From Amycolatopsis sp. CA-126428 (GTDB taxonomy: Bacteria; Actinomycetota; Actinomycetes; Mycobacteriales; Pseudonocardiaceae): a DNA stretch of 64,000 nucleotides. Below the pieces are notes generated by a model. That model had not been told where the DNA came from, did no database searches, and saw only the letters and a program-made list of their open reading frames with translations. The DNA is taken from contig NZ_PPHF01000136.1 of the NCBI RefSeq assembly GCF_002904335.1, forward strand, positions 186,001-250,000. The letters are read 5' to 3'. Positions within the stretch are counted from its first letter, which is position 1. Every line of letters begins with the position of its first letter. Made by a program: the position numbers and the translations under genes. Shown in pieces: positions 26,953 to 35,657 of the stretch.

Positions 26953-28229
26953 CACAGGGACACCGACTCGCGCAGGATGCCGGACAGATCGTCCGCGGAC
27001 GCTTCGCGGGGTGCGGTGGCCAGCAAGCGCTGCTGCTTGAGGGTTCCCTCGACGAGGGAGTCCACATCGGACTCCGTGTAGCCGACGGCACCGATGCCGT
27101 CCGGGATGCCGATCTGCCGCATCAGGTCGATCAGCACCGCGGGCAGGTGGTCGGCGAAGTCGCCGGGCCACTCGAAGTCGGGAGCCAGCAGGCGGGCGAC
27201 GCGCAGGTGGCGGTCCGGTGCCGCGTCGAAGGTGAAGCGGAACGCGGCGGCCGCGGTCAGGGAGACGGCCATGCCGTGCGGCACCATGGGTTCTTCGCCC
27301 GGGTAGCCGTCCGGGTGGAAATCCCTGACCTGGCCGGCGATCGGGTAAGCGTTCGCGTGCGGGATGTGCACGCCGGCATTGCCGAAGCCGAGGCCGGCGA
27401 ACGTCGCGGCCAGGGCCATGGCCTCGCGGGCCTTGAGGTCGGCGCCGTCGCGCACCGCGGCCGGGAGGGCCCACGACAGCAACCTCAGCGACTGCTCGGC
27501 GAACATGTCGGCCAGCGGGTTCGAGCCGCAGTACGGCACGCGCTGCTCCGGGCGCTTGCGCTCGAACTCGTTGTACGGCTTGGCGGTGTAGCTCTCCGCG
27601 GCGTGGCACAGGATGTCCATGCCGCTGGCGGCCGTCACCCCGGGCGGCTGGCTGACGGTGAGCCGCGGGTCGACGACGGCCAGGGTCGGGCGCAGCCGCA
27701 GGTGGCTGATCCCGCTCTTGACGCGCAGCGACAACACGTCCAGGACGCAGACCGTGGTGCTCTCGGAGCCGGTGCCGGTGGTGGTGGGCACGGCGACCAG
27801 CGGCTTCAGCGGGCTGGCCGGTGCGCGGCCGCCGCCGACGGGCGCGTTGACGTAGTCCATCAGCTCGCCGTCGTTGCTCGTCAGGAGGTTGGCCGCCTTG
27901 GCGGTGTCGATGGCGGACCCGCCGCCGACGGCCACGAAGGCGTCGTACGGACCGGTTCCGCGGGCGAAGTCAACCGCCTTCTGCATGCTGACATCGGTGG
28001 GCTCGACGTGTACGCCGTCGAAGATCTCGGTCTCGATGCCGTAGCCGGCGATGCCGTCGGCTATGCGGCGGGGCCAGCCTGTCGCGGCCACCTGCGGATC
28101 CGTCACGACGAGCACGCGGTGCGCGCCGTACTGGGTCAGGTCGTAGCCGATCTCGTCGCTGGCGCCGGTGCCGTACTTCAACGCCGGTGCGCCATAAGTA
28201 AAAACAGTTTCATGTTCGGTCGCGGCCAA
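26949..28229 (-). CDS. hydroxyacid-oxoacid transhydrogenase (iron-type alcohol dehydrogenase)
   Basis: 426 residues. Group III iron-containing ADH: GGGSAIDTAKAANLL binds NAD(P), TTTGTGSESTTVCVLD is the family signature, and the metal ligands fall in MDILCHAAESY and in GNAGVHIPHANAYPIAG. The sequence pattern is that of the ADHFE1-like transhydrogenases, which convert 4-hydroxybutyrate plus 2-oxoglutarate to succinic semialdehyde plus 2-hydroxyglutarate. It starts at TTG with GAGG 9 bp upstream; the next ATG would cut off the first strand. First gene of an operon with the thioesterase; divergent from a ThDP enzyme. Confidence 0.82.
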   Translation of the reverse strand: MAATEHETVFTYGAPALKYGTGASDEIGYDLTQYGAHRVLVVTDPQVAATGWPRRIADGIAGYGIETEIFDGVHVEPTDVSMQKAVDFARGTGPYDAFVAVGGGSAIDTAKAANLLTSNDGELMDYVNAPVGGGRAPASPLKPLVAVPTTTGTGSESTTVCVLDVLSLRVKSGISHLRLRPTLAVVDPRLTVSQPPGVTAASGMDILCHAAESYTAKPYNEFERKRPEQRVPYCGSNPLADMFAEQSLRLLSWALPAAVRDGADLKAREAMALAATFAGLGFGNAGVHIPHANAYPIAGQVRDFHPDGYPGEEPMVPHGMAVSLTAAAAFRFTFDAAPDRHLRVARLLAPDFEWPGDFADHLPAVLIDLMRQIGIPDGIGAVGYTESDVDSLVEGTLKQQRLLATAPREASADDLSGILRESVSLW

Positions 28230-28391
28230 GTCTGCGGTCCTCGCTCCCTTGATCGGCTACCAGTCGGTCAAAGCGGACATTCGGCCTATCCTTGTCCGGT
28301 TTCGGTGAAGATCACTTGACTGCACTGAATGGTGCCCGCCTAAGCTCTCCTCATTAGATACCAACTGGGAGCGACCGTCGCCCAGACGGCC

Positions 28392-30023
28392 GTGCGGATC
28401 CTGACCGAGGCGCGTGTCCGCCGCGTGTACGCGGTGGTCGGTGAGTCCTTCCTGGAACTGCTCGACGCCCTGCAGCGGGAGCGGGAGATCACGCTGGTCT
28501 CGGCGCGCCACGACGCGGGCGCGGCGTTCATGGCGGAGGCCGAGGGGAAGCTCACCGAACGTCCCGCGGTGCTGCTCGCCAGCCGGGGGCCGAGTGCGGC
28601 GAGCCTGGCCATCGGCGTCCAAACGGCGTACCAGGACGAGACGCCGATGGTCGTGCTGCTGGAGACGCCGGCGGCCGAGCCGGTGCCGTCGTCGTCGGGG
28701 GAGCTGCCGACGTCGGACCTCACGGCCATGTTCGAGTCGATCGCCAAGTCGACCTTGCGGGTGACCGACCCGGACGGGCTGCCGGGGTTGCTCGCGCACG
28801 CGCTGACGACTTCGCAGGAAGGACGGCCGGGACCGGTCGTGCTCGGCGTGCCCTGTGACGTCTGGGGCATGCCCTACGACGCGGCCAAGCCGATGGCGCG
28901 GGTGCGGCCACCGGCGTCCGGGACGCTGGGCCGTTCGGCCGACGCCGTGGCGCAGCTGGTGGACGAGGCCAAGTACCCGGTGGTCATCGTCGGCGGGCGG
29001 GCGCGGTCGGCGCGGGACGAGCTGATCGCCGTCGCCGACGAGCTCGCGCTGCCCGTCTACAACGCCTTCCGGCGGCAGGACGCCTTCCCGGAGAACCACG
29101 CCCGCTACGCCGGTCACCTCGGGCTCGGCATCCCGGCCCGGCAGCTGGACGCGCTCGAGCGCGCGGACTTGGTGCTCGCGCTCGGCACCCAGCTCGACGA
29201 GGTGACGACGCAGGCCTACCGCTACCCGACCGCGCAGCAGACGCTGGTCATGGTCGGCACCGGCATCGATGTCAGCCCGAAGCGGCGGGGGCTGACGTTC
29301 CGCGTCGACTCCGAGGTCGAGCCGTTCCTGCGGGAGCTGCGGGAGGTGGCGTCGCCGCGGACGCGGCGGGCTTCGGCGGCGAACGCGGCCGTGCACACCT
29401 TCATGACCCCGCCCGACACCAGCGGGAACACCCGGGTGCACCCGGTCGACGTCGTCCGGGCGCTGCGGAAGCTGGCGCCCGAGGACACCATCGTGACCAG
29501 CGACGCGGGCAACTTCGCGCAGTTCATGCACCGCTACTGGTGCTTCACGGCGCCGCGCAGCCAGCTCGGCCCGAGCAACGCCGCCATGGGCTACGCCGTG
29601 CCGGCCGCCGTGGCGGCGAAGCTGACCGAGCCGCGGCGGACCGTCGTGGCCATGGTCGGGGACGCCGGGACGCTCATGACCGGCCAGGAGATCGAAACGG
29701 CCGTCCGGTACCGGGCGCCGGTGATGGTGGTCGTCTTCCAGAACGGCGTCCACGGGGCGCTCGCCATGCACCAGGCCCGCACGTACGGCCGGCTCACCGG
29801 GGTCTCCATCCCGTTGACCGACTTCGCGTCGTGGGCGCGTGGGCTGGGCGCGGCCGGGTACACCGTGGACGATCGTGAAGAGCTCGAGCCCATCATCGCC
29901 AGCGCGCTGGTGCGGCAGCGGCCGTGCGTCATCGACGTGCGCACGGATCCCGACGTCGTGACGCCGGACGTGCGGATCTCGGCCCTGCTCGGACAGGCGC
30001 GTCCGCAACCTCCCGCCCAGTAA
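28392..30023 (+). CDS. thiamine-diphosphate-dependent enzyme (acetolactate synthase-like)
   Basis: 543 residues from GTG. Pyr domain with the ThDP-activating glutamate in YAVVGESF, a central FAD/NAD-like domain (~190-330), and a PP domain with GDAGTLMTGQEIETAVRY and VFQN for Mg/ThDP binding (GDG changed to GDA). Members include acetolactate synthases, benzoylformate and oxalyl-CoA decarboxylases; the specificity cannot be read. Family similarity appears to start earlier, at GATVAQTAVRIL, in frame from a CTG at 28365, so the true start may be non-AUG. Divergent from the transhydrogenase operon. Confidence 0.82.
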   Translation: MRILTEARVRRVYAVVGESFLELLDALQREREITLVSARHDAGAAFMAEAEGKLTERPAVLLASRGPSAASLAIGVQTAYQDETPMVVLLETPAAEPVPSSSGELPTSDLTAMFESIAKSTLRVTDPDGLPGLLAHALTTSQEGRPGPVVLGVPCDVWGMPYDAAKPMARVRPPASGTLGRSADAVAQLVDEAKYPVVIVGGRARSARDELIAVADELALPVYNAFRRQDAFPENHARYAGHLGLGIPARQLDALERADLVLALGTQLDEVTTQAYRYPTAQQTLVMVGTGIDVSPKRRGLTFRVDSEVEPFLRELREVASPRTRRASAANAAVHTFMTPPDTSGNTRVHPVDVVRALRKLAPEDTIVTSDAGNFAQFMHRYWCFTAPRSQLGPSNAAMGYAVPAAVAAKLTEPRRTVVAMVGDAGTLMTGQEIETAVRYRAPVMVVVFQNGVHGALAMHQARTYGRLTGVSIPLTDFASWARGLGAAGYTVDDREELEPIIASALVRQRPCVIDVRTDPDVVTPDVRISALLGQARPQPPAQ

Positions 30024-30226
30024 CGGTTTCGTTCCGGAAAAGCTGGGAATGTCGTGTGGTAGCAGGGCGTTGGCTCGGGTAACCTGACGGTGTTCCGGTG
30101 GTGGTTCGCCGCTGAACCTTCCCGGCCGGGTCCCGGCGGGAAACAACCGGTTTCTGTCGGTGCCCCATGGCACCATCACGGTCATGACCCGCGCCGAAGC
30201 GGGCAGGGAACGAGGGGAGTTTCGAC

Positions 30227-30400
30227 GTGACCGATCACCAGCACGCATCCGAAGCAGTGCGGAAGTCCTCCGGTGTCGTACCGGTGCTGTTCAGCGCCAG
30301 TGCGGAGACGCACGACGACGCCGTGGTCGCCCTTGAGCACGACACGACGTGGCGTTCGCCGTTCACCTCCGAGGGGCTGCGCCCGGCGAGTGGCGAATAG
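30227..30400 (+). CDS. 57-residue hypothetical protein
   Basis: GTG start with CGAGGGGAG 7 bp upstream. It begins MTDHQHASEAVRKSSGVVPV and ends TSEGLRPASGE. The composition is normal coding-like, rich in Ala, Ser and acidic residues, with no signal peptide or membrane segment. It precedes the long leader of a cold-shock gene. No family recognised. Confidence 0.5.
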   Translation: MTDHQHASEAVRKSSGVVPVLFSASAETHDDAVVALEHDTTWRSPFTSEGLRPASGE

Positions 30401-30474
30401 CTCACCCCTGCCGGGTGAAGATGGCTTGTCCGCCCTGCTCGAGGTGTGCTTTACTACTTACGGTCTCGATTTTT

Positions 30475-30504
30475 GTGTTCGTGATGCCTCACGCTCGCAG
30501 AACT
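30475..30504 (+). promoter_or_regulatory. conserved leader element of the first cold-shock gene
   Basis: GTGTTCGTG, then a short spacer, then TCACGCTCGCAGAACT, about 105 bp ahead of the cold-shock ATG. The same blocks with three substitutions and a 2-base shorter spacer occur before the second cold-shock gene (46145-46172). The following segment contains CCGTCCGGGTGACGACCCGGG, able to fold. Confidence 0.55.
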
Positions 30505-30609
30505 CAGCGGGCGTAGTGTCTCCTCACCGAGGAAGCAAACCGTCCGGGTGACGACCCGGGTCGCTGAAGTGGCTTCCTGTTTTTTGGTGTTACACATGGA
30601 GATTTTTTT

Positions 30610-30813
30610 ATGACTCAGGGCACTGTGAAGTGGTTCAACTCCGAGAAGGGGTTCGGCTTCATCACCCCCGACAACGGTGGCGGCGACGTCTTCGTTCACT
30701 ACAGCGAGATCCAGGGTAACGGCTTCAAGAGCCTGGAAGAGAACGCTCGCGTCGAGTTCGAGATCGGCCAGGGCCAGAAGGGCCCGCAGGCCACGTCGGT
30801 CACCGTGATCTGA
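30610..30813 (+). CDS. cspA: cold-shock protein (CspA family)
   Basis: 67 residues, a single cold-shock domain with RNP1 (KGFGFI) and RNP2 (DVFVHY). It binds single-stranded nucleic acid and acts as an RNA chaperone. TGGAG lies 9 bp before the ATG in an A/T-rich spacer unusual for this genome. A leader of roughly 150-200 nt precedes it and a strong terminator follows. It differs from its paralogue at 46291 at about 15 positions. Confidence 0.95.
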   Translation: MTQGTVKWFNSEKGFGFITPDNGGGDVFVHYSEIQGNGFKSLEENARVEFEIGQGQKGPQATSVTVI

Positions 30814-30826
30814 CTTTGATCTTGGG

Positions 30827-30862
30827 AAAGGGCCGTCACCCGTACGGGGTGGCGGCCCTTTT
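30827..30862 (+). terminator. rho-independent terminator of the cold-shock gene
   Basis: AAAGGGCCGTCACCC (30827-30841) pairs, with one G-T wobble, with GGGTGGCGGCCCTTT and is followed by T residues. Confidence 0.8.
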
Positions 30863-30877
30863 CGTACGCTACGCACC

Positions 30878-31102
30878 ATGATCGAGCATGGTTACACCGT
30901 TTCCGGGATGAGCTGCGGGCACTGCGCCCAGTCGGTGACCGAAGAAATCACCGTGCTGCCCGGAGTGGCCGAAGTGGACGTCGACGTCGCGGCCGGCCGC
31001 GTGGTCGTGCGGGCCGAAGCCGCGCTGGCGGAGGACGACGTGCGGGCCGCGGTCGAAGAAGCCGGCTTCACCTACGAGGGCGTCGCCGACCTGGTCCCGT
31101 AG
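30878..31102 (+). CDS. heavy-metal-associated (CopZ-like) protein
   Basis: 74 residues, one ferredoxin-like HMA domain with the metal motif GMSCGHC (MxCxxC). Such proteins bind Cu(I) and pass it to P-type ATPases or the CsoR regulator. No ATPase or csoR is adjacent, so its partner is elsewhere. ATG only 15 bp after the cold-shock terminator. Confidence 0.85.
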   Translation: MIEHGYTVSGMSCGHCAQSVTEEITVLPGVAEVDVDVAAGRVVVRAEAALAEDDVRAAVEEAGFTYEGVADLVP

Positions 31103-31288
31103 TTCGCTGCCGGGCCTTCGTTCCGATTCTCCAGCTTGGACAGTCCACTGGAGATCACTGGGTGAGACGCGCTTTGTGATCTGCGTCGCTTCCGTTGCGC
31201 TTCACACCGGTACTGCAACGCTCTGCAACCCTTCCGTTCCGCCTGTTTGCGGAGTCTCCTGTTCCCGGGCGAAAGAACGGGAGGTCAG

Positions 31289-32323
31289 GTGGGCGAAACG
31301 GTGGCGGGGATCGTCGCGAACCCCGCTTCGGGGCGGGACATCCGCCGGCTGGTCGCGCAGGCGTCGGTGTTCCCCACCGCGGAGAAGGCGAACATGGTCC
31401 AGCGGCTGCTGGCGGCGTTCGCCGTCACCGGGCTCGACCGGGCCCTCGTCTCGACCGATCTGGGTGGGATTTCCGCCGCGGTCCTGCGCGCGCTCGGCCG
31501 GGGCGGCTCCTGGCCGAAGGTCGACTTCTGCGAGGACGACGCCCTCACCGGCACCGCCGCCGACACGACCAACGCGGTGCGGCGCATGGTCGAGGCCGGC
31601 GCTGGGGTCATCGTCGTGCTCGGCGGGGACGGGACCGCCCGGGTCGCCGCCGCGGCCTGCGAGGACGTGCCCCTCCTCGCCCTCTCCACCGGGACCAACA
31701 ACGCCTTCCCGCAGATGCGGGAAGCGACCGTCGCCGGCCTGGCTGCCGGGCTGATCGCCACCGGGCAGATCGATCCCGACCTCGTCACCCACCGCGTCAG
31801 CGTGCTCGAGGTCGTCACGAAAGCACGCAGGGAGATCGCGCTCGTCGACGTCTGCGTGTCGCTGAGCAGGCACATCGGGGCACGGGCGCTGTGGGACCCG
31901 TCCTCGCTCACCGAGCTGTACTGCACCTTCGCCGAGCCGGACGGCATCGGCCTCTCGAGCGTCCCTGGCCAACTCTGCCCGAGCCCGCGGTCGAGCCCGG
32001 ACGGCGTCGCGCTGCAGCTCGGGCCGGTCGGGGAGACGCCGTACGTCGTGCACGCGCCGATCGCGCCCGGGCTCGTGCGGCCGGTCGGCGTGCGCGGCTG
32101 GGGGCTCCTGCGGCCCGGCGTGCGGGTCGAGCTCGCTGCCGCGGGCGGCGTCATCGCGCTCGACGGCGAGCGCGAACTCGAGCTGAAGACCGGGGAGAGC
32201 GCGTTCGTCGAGCTCAAGCCGGACGGGCCGTGGGTCGTCGACGTCCGGGCGGCGATGGCGGAGGCGGCGCGGAAAGGGCTGTTGCGCGCGGACACCGATC
32301 CGGGGAAGGAGCGCCGAAGATGA
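31289..32323 (+). CDS. acoX: AcoX-like protein of the NAD-kinase fold
   Basis: 344 residues from a GTG with GGGAGG 5 bp upstream. GIVANPASGRDIRRLVAQAS at the N-terminus and VVLGGDGTARVAAAA near residue 112 are the NAD-kinase-like signature, and the overall length and C-terminal beta-rich region match AcoX, the protein of unknown role found in acetoin-catabolism operons. Its stop overlaps the next start by 4 bp (ATGA), so it is coupled to the AcoA-like gene. Confidence 0.8.
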   Translation: MGETVAGIVANPASGRDIRRLVAQASVFPTAEKANMVQRLLAAFAVTGLDRALVSTDLGGISAAVLRALGRGGSWPKVDFCEDDALTGTAADTTNAVRRMVEAGAGVIVVLGGDGTARVAAAACEDVPLLALSTGTNNAFPQMREATVAGLAAGLIATGQIDPDLVTHRVSVLEVVTKARREIALVDVCVSLSRHIGARALWDPSSLTELYCTFAEPDGIGLSSVPGQLCPSPRSSPDGVALQLGPVGETPYVVHAPIAPGLVRPVGVRGWGLLRPGVRVELAAAGGVIALDGERELELKTGESAFVELKPDGPWVVDVRAAMAEAARKGLLRADTDPGKERRR

Positions 32324-33084
32324 CGGACGCCCTCAGAGGTGCGTATCGCGTGATGCGGACCATCCGGGCCGTCGAAGAGCGGGTGCGCGCGACCGGCGAA
32401 CCGGCCTGCGGCACCCGGTACGCCGGCGAGGAGGCCTTGGCCGCGGGGATCTGTCTCCACCTCGACCGCCGTGACGCCATCGCCGGCACCCACCGCCGCC
32501 ACGGGCACCGCATCGCCAAGGGCGTCGACGTCGGGGCCGTCCTGGCCGAGATCCGCCACCACCGGCTGGTCGCGACGGACACGCTCGGCGGCGTCCCGCT
32601 CCTGATCTGCGGCGCCGCGATCGCCGCGAAACAGCAGCACACCGGCGGCGTCGGCGTGGCCTTCCTCGGGGACGGCCCGGGGACGACGCTGGAGGCGCTG
32701 ACCCTCGCGTCGGCCTGGGACCTTCCCGTCATCTTCGTCACGGAGAACCCCGGTTACGCCGATCGGGTGGCCGGGCTCGGCGTGCCGGGAGTCGTCATCG
32801 ACGGATCCGACTTCTTCGCCGTGCACGAAGCGGCCGGCGAAGCGGTCGGCCGTGCCCGTGACGGCGGTGGCCCGACGCTGCTCGAGGCCGGCTTCCCACG
32901 GCACGTCGGCGACTGCCTCCAACGGTTCCGGACCCGCGTCACCGACACCGGTGAGCTGCGCGAACAGGTCCTCGACGCCATCGACGCCGAAGTCGCCCAG
33001 CTCGTCGAGGACTCGGCCGCCGCGCCGGAATCCGCCCCGGACGACTTGGACGACCGGGGGACCGACGTCTACGTCTCGTACTGA
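32320..33084 (+). CDS. degenerate AcoA-like dehydrogenase E1 alpha subunit
   Basis: 254 residues against ~320 for AcoA/PdhA. It keeps the N-terminal IRAVEERV, the THRRHGHRIAKGVDV block and GDG of the ThDP motif. The GGSMH loop region that should follow is gone, replaced by HHRLVATDTL. The motif from GDG to NN is three residues short and ends ENPGYA rather than ENNGYA, so the second Asn, a Mg ligand in pyruvate dehydrogenase, is Pro. No E1 beta or E2 gene is nearby. The frame is intact, so it is expressed protein of doubtful catalysis rather than an obvious pseudogene. Confidence 0.72.
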   Translation: MTDALRGAYRVMRTIRAVEERVRATGEPACGTRYAGEEALAAGICLHLDRRDAIAGTHRRHGHRIAKGVDVGAVLAEIRHHRLVATDTLGGVPLLICGAAIAAKQQHTGGVGVAFLGDGPGTTLEALTLASAWDLPVIFVTENPGYADRVAGLGVPGVVIDGSDFFAVHEAAGEAVGRARDGGGPTLLEAGFPRHVGDCLQRFRTRVTDTGELREQVLDAIDAEVAQLVEDSAAAPESAPDDLDDRGTDVYVSY

Positions 33085-33180
33085 AGCGGGACAAACCCGG
33101 CCCGACCGCGACGTGCCCCACCTACCGATCATCCGGCCGAAACGGCAGACTCCGAGGAGGCACAGCACAAGGAGCGGCGG

Positions 33181-34443
33181 TTGGGGCAGCGAGACCTCGA
33201 GGCGGCGTTGCCGGCCGGGGCGGATCCACGGCGGCACGCGCGCGTCCTCGCGCAAGTGCACGAAGCGGCCCTCAACGGCCGGGCGCTGCCCAGCCGGCTG
33301 CGGCCGGTCATCGGCGCGTCCTGGCAGCGGATGCGCCGCCTCGGCGTGGACCCGGACAGCCGGGCCGCCGCGCCCGTGCTGACCTTCGAACAGCTGGAAG
33401 CGCGCCGCCGCGCGAGCGGGCTGGCCGAGGCCATGCCGATCCTGCGCGGTGGCCTGATCAGCCTCGCCGAGCAGGCCGCGCACATCATGGTGATCGCCGA
33501 CGCGGGCGGCGCCGTCCTCTGGCGTGACGGCAGTGCCGCGGTCCGCCGCCGCGCCGACGGGCTCGGGTTCGTCGAAGGCGTCGACTGGCAGGAGAAGTCC
33601 GTCGGCACCAACGCGATCGGCACCGCGCTCATCGCGCGCAGCCCGATCCAGGTGTACTCCGCCGAGCACTACGTCCGGGCCCAGCACTCCTGGACGTGCG
33701 CGGCCGCGCCGCTGCACGATCCGCGCGACGGCAGGCTGCTCGGCGTCGTCGACCTCTCCGGGCCCGCCTCGACCGTCCACGCGACGACGTTGGCGCTGGT
33801 CGACGCCGTCACGCGGCTCGCGGAGGCGCAGCTGCGCACCACTCACCTCACCGAGCTCGAACGGCTTCGCGGTTTCGCCGTCCCGGTCCTCGCGAAGGTC
33901 GGCGGCCGGGCGATGGTGGCCGACGAACACGGCTGGGTCGCCGCGGCCGCTGGGCTCGCGCCGGTCGACCGGGTCGCGCTGCCCACCGGCCTCGGGCCCG
34001 GGCGAGCCTGGCTGCCCGCGTACGGCGGCTGCTCGGTCGAGCCGGTGCCCGGCGGCTGGCTGCTCCGGCTGACCGAGGACGACGCCGCCCCGCCCACCCG
34101 CGTCGTGCTCGACGTCCGGTCGCCGCGCGAGCCCGAGCTCACCGTGGCCAGCGCGGCCGGGACCTGGACGCACCGGCTCAGCCCACGCCACGCCGAGGTG
34201 CTGTACGTGCTGGCCAGCCGGCGCGACGGCCGGTCGGCGTCCGAACTGTCGGCCGACCTGTTCGGCGACGCCGGCCGGACGGTGACCGTCCGCGCCGAGA
34301 TGTCCCGGCTGCGACGGCACTTCGGCGGCATCCTCGGCGCGAAGCCGTACCGCTTCGCCGACGACGTCGAGGTGGTGGTCCGGCGGCCACCGGACCCCGA
34401 AGCCGTGCTCCCGCACTCGCTCGCCCCGGCCATCCGCGGCTGA
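33181..34443 (+). CDS. AcoR-like GAF-domain regulator without sigma-54 domain
   Basis: 420 residues from a TTG preceded by AAGGAG. The N-terminal ASWQRMRRLGVDP and the GAF domain (about 85-215, with SVGTNAIGTAL and HSWTCAAAPLHDP) are those of AcoR regulators. The AAA+ sigma-54 activation domain is absent; the C-terminal third instead has a winged-helix-like HRLSPRHAEVLYVLA. This form is common in actinobacteria next to alcohol or acetoin metabolism genes. It follows acoX-acoA by 96 bp and probably regulates them. Confidence 0.75.
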   Translation: MGQRDLEAALPAGADPRRHARVLAQVHEAALNGRALPSRLRPVIGASWQRMRRLGVDPDSRAAAPVLTFEQLEARRRASGLAEAMPILRGGLISLAEQAAHIMVIADAGGAVLWRDGSAAVRRRADGLGFVEGVDWQEKSVGTNAIGTALIARSPIQVYSAEHYVRAQHSWTCAAAPLHDPRDGRLLGVVDLSGPASTVHATTLALVDAVTRLAEAQLRTTHLTELERLRGFAVPVLAKVGGRAMVADEHGWVAAAAGLAPVDRVALPTGLGPGRAWLPAYGGCSVEPVPGGWLLRLTEDDAAPPTRVVLDVRSPREPELTVASAAGTWTHRLSPRHAEVLYVLASRRDGRSASELSADLFGDAGRTVTVRAEMSRLRRHFGGILGAKPYRFADDVEVVVRRPPDPEAVLPHSLAPAIRG

Positions 34444-34474
34444 CCTCCCGGCGGGACATGACCCGGACGGGATC

Positions 34475-35466
34475 ATGGACGCCGTGCCGAAACGCCTGCC
34501 CGACACCATCGCCCCGAGCCGGCTCGTGGTGCAGCTGCTCGGCACGCTGTTCTTCGCGGCGACCCTGCTCACCGCGCGCGAGGCGGACCCGCGCACCTGG
34601 ATCGGCTACGGCGTCGCCACCGCCTGCTGGCTGGGTCGCATCCCGCCGGCCGGAGACGGCGGCCGCGCTGCTCGCCGCGGCCGGTGCGCTGCTGCCGACG
34701 GCGGTCGTCGGCTGGGCCGGGGATTCGTCGGCGATCCTGCTGTCCGTCATCGCCCTCGGCCGGCTCGCGACGCTCACCTCGGTCAGCGCCTGCGCGATCC
34801 TCGCCGCCGGCCTTCTGGACGTCGCCCTGGCGGTGACGTCGCACGTGCTCGCCCGCCAGTCCCTCGGCGAGTCGCTCGCGGACGCCGGGGTGATGCTGCT
34901 GCTGGTGCTGCTCGGGTCAACCGCCCTGCTGGCGCAGACGCGGCTCGCCCAGGCCGAACACGCCCGCGCCGCCGCGCTCGACGAACGCCCCCGGCTCGCC
35001 CGCGAGCTCCACGACGTCCCGGCACATTCCCTTGGCGCACTGGGGGTGCAGCTCGAACTCGCCGAGGCGCCGCTGACCGAACGGTCCGATGTGGACGGCG
35101 CGCTGCGGTCGATCCGGCGCTCGCGGCGGCTGGCAAAGGACGGGCTGGCCGAAGCACGGGACGCCGTCGCCGCGCTTCGCCAGGACGTCCCGCCGCTCAC
35201 CGAAACCCTCGCGGCGGTCGTCGCCTTGGCCGGCATCGCGCGGGAAGCCCTGACGAACGCCGGCAAGCACGCGCGGGGCGAGGACATCCGGATGTGGTTG
35301 AGCCAGGCGCCGGCTCGACGTCCGCAACGCCCTCGCGGCCTTCACCCGGACAGGTGAAGGATTTGGCCTGGCCGGCATACGCGAACGACTCGCCCTCGTC
35401 GGTGGCACGCTGACTTCGGGTCCCGAAGACGGCCACTGGCGAGTCCTCGCGGAAGTCCGCACCTGA
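34475..35466 (+). pseudogene. inactivated NarL-type sensor histidine kinase
   Basis: It begins MDAVPKRLPDTIAPSRLVVQ with membrane segments, shifts frame near 34635, and continues ETAAALLAAAGALLPTAVVG through more membrane helices and a HisKA_3 region (LARELHDVPAHSLGALGVQ, in which the H is kept). The ATP-binding domain is mostly deleted: after REALTNAGKHARG the frame is lost, and a third frame resumes GFGLAGIRERLALVGGTL to TGA at 35466. No response-regulator gene follows. Confidence 0.7.
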
Positions 35467-35657
35467 TCACCGGTGTGCGCCGGAACACATCCGCCCAGAT
35501 CACGTGCTGGTGACAGCGGGCGGTGCCGGTGGCTGCGCGCGCGGCGACTCGGCTACCTTCTGCGAGTAAGGCTCACAGCGATCTCTTTCGGGGGCTCCGG
35601 GTGGCCACGCCCCCGGCCTGGGCGCGGCCCCGGATGGCAGGGGGAGGAATTTCGGGG

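Noticed and set aside
31285-34596. A 1,103-codon open frame on the minus strand across the aco genes
   Set aside because: Composition is Arg/Ser/Pro-rich without domains and it lies opposite three well-supported genes; a GC-bias artefact.
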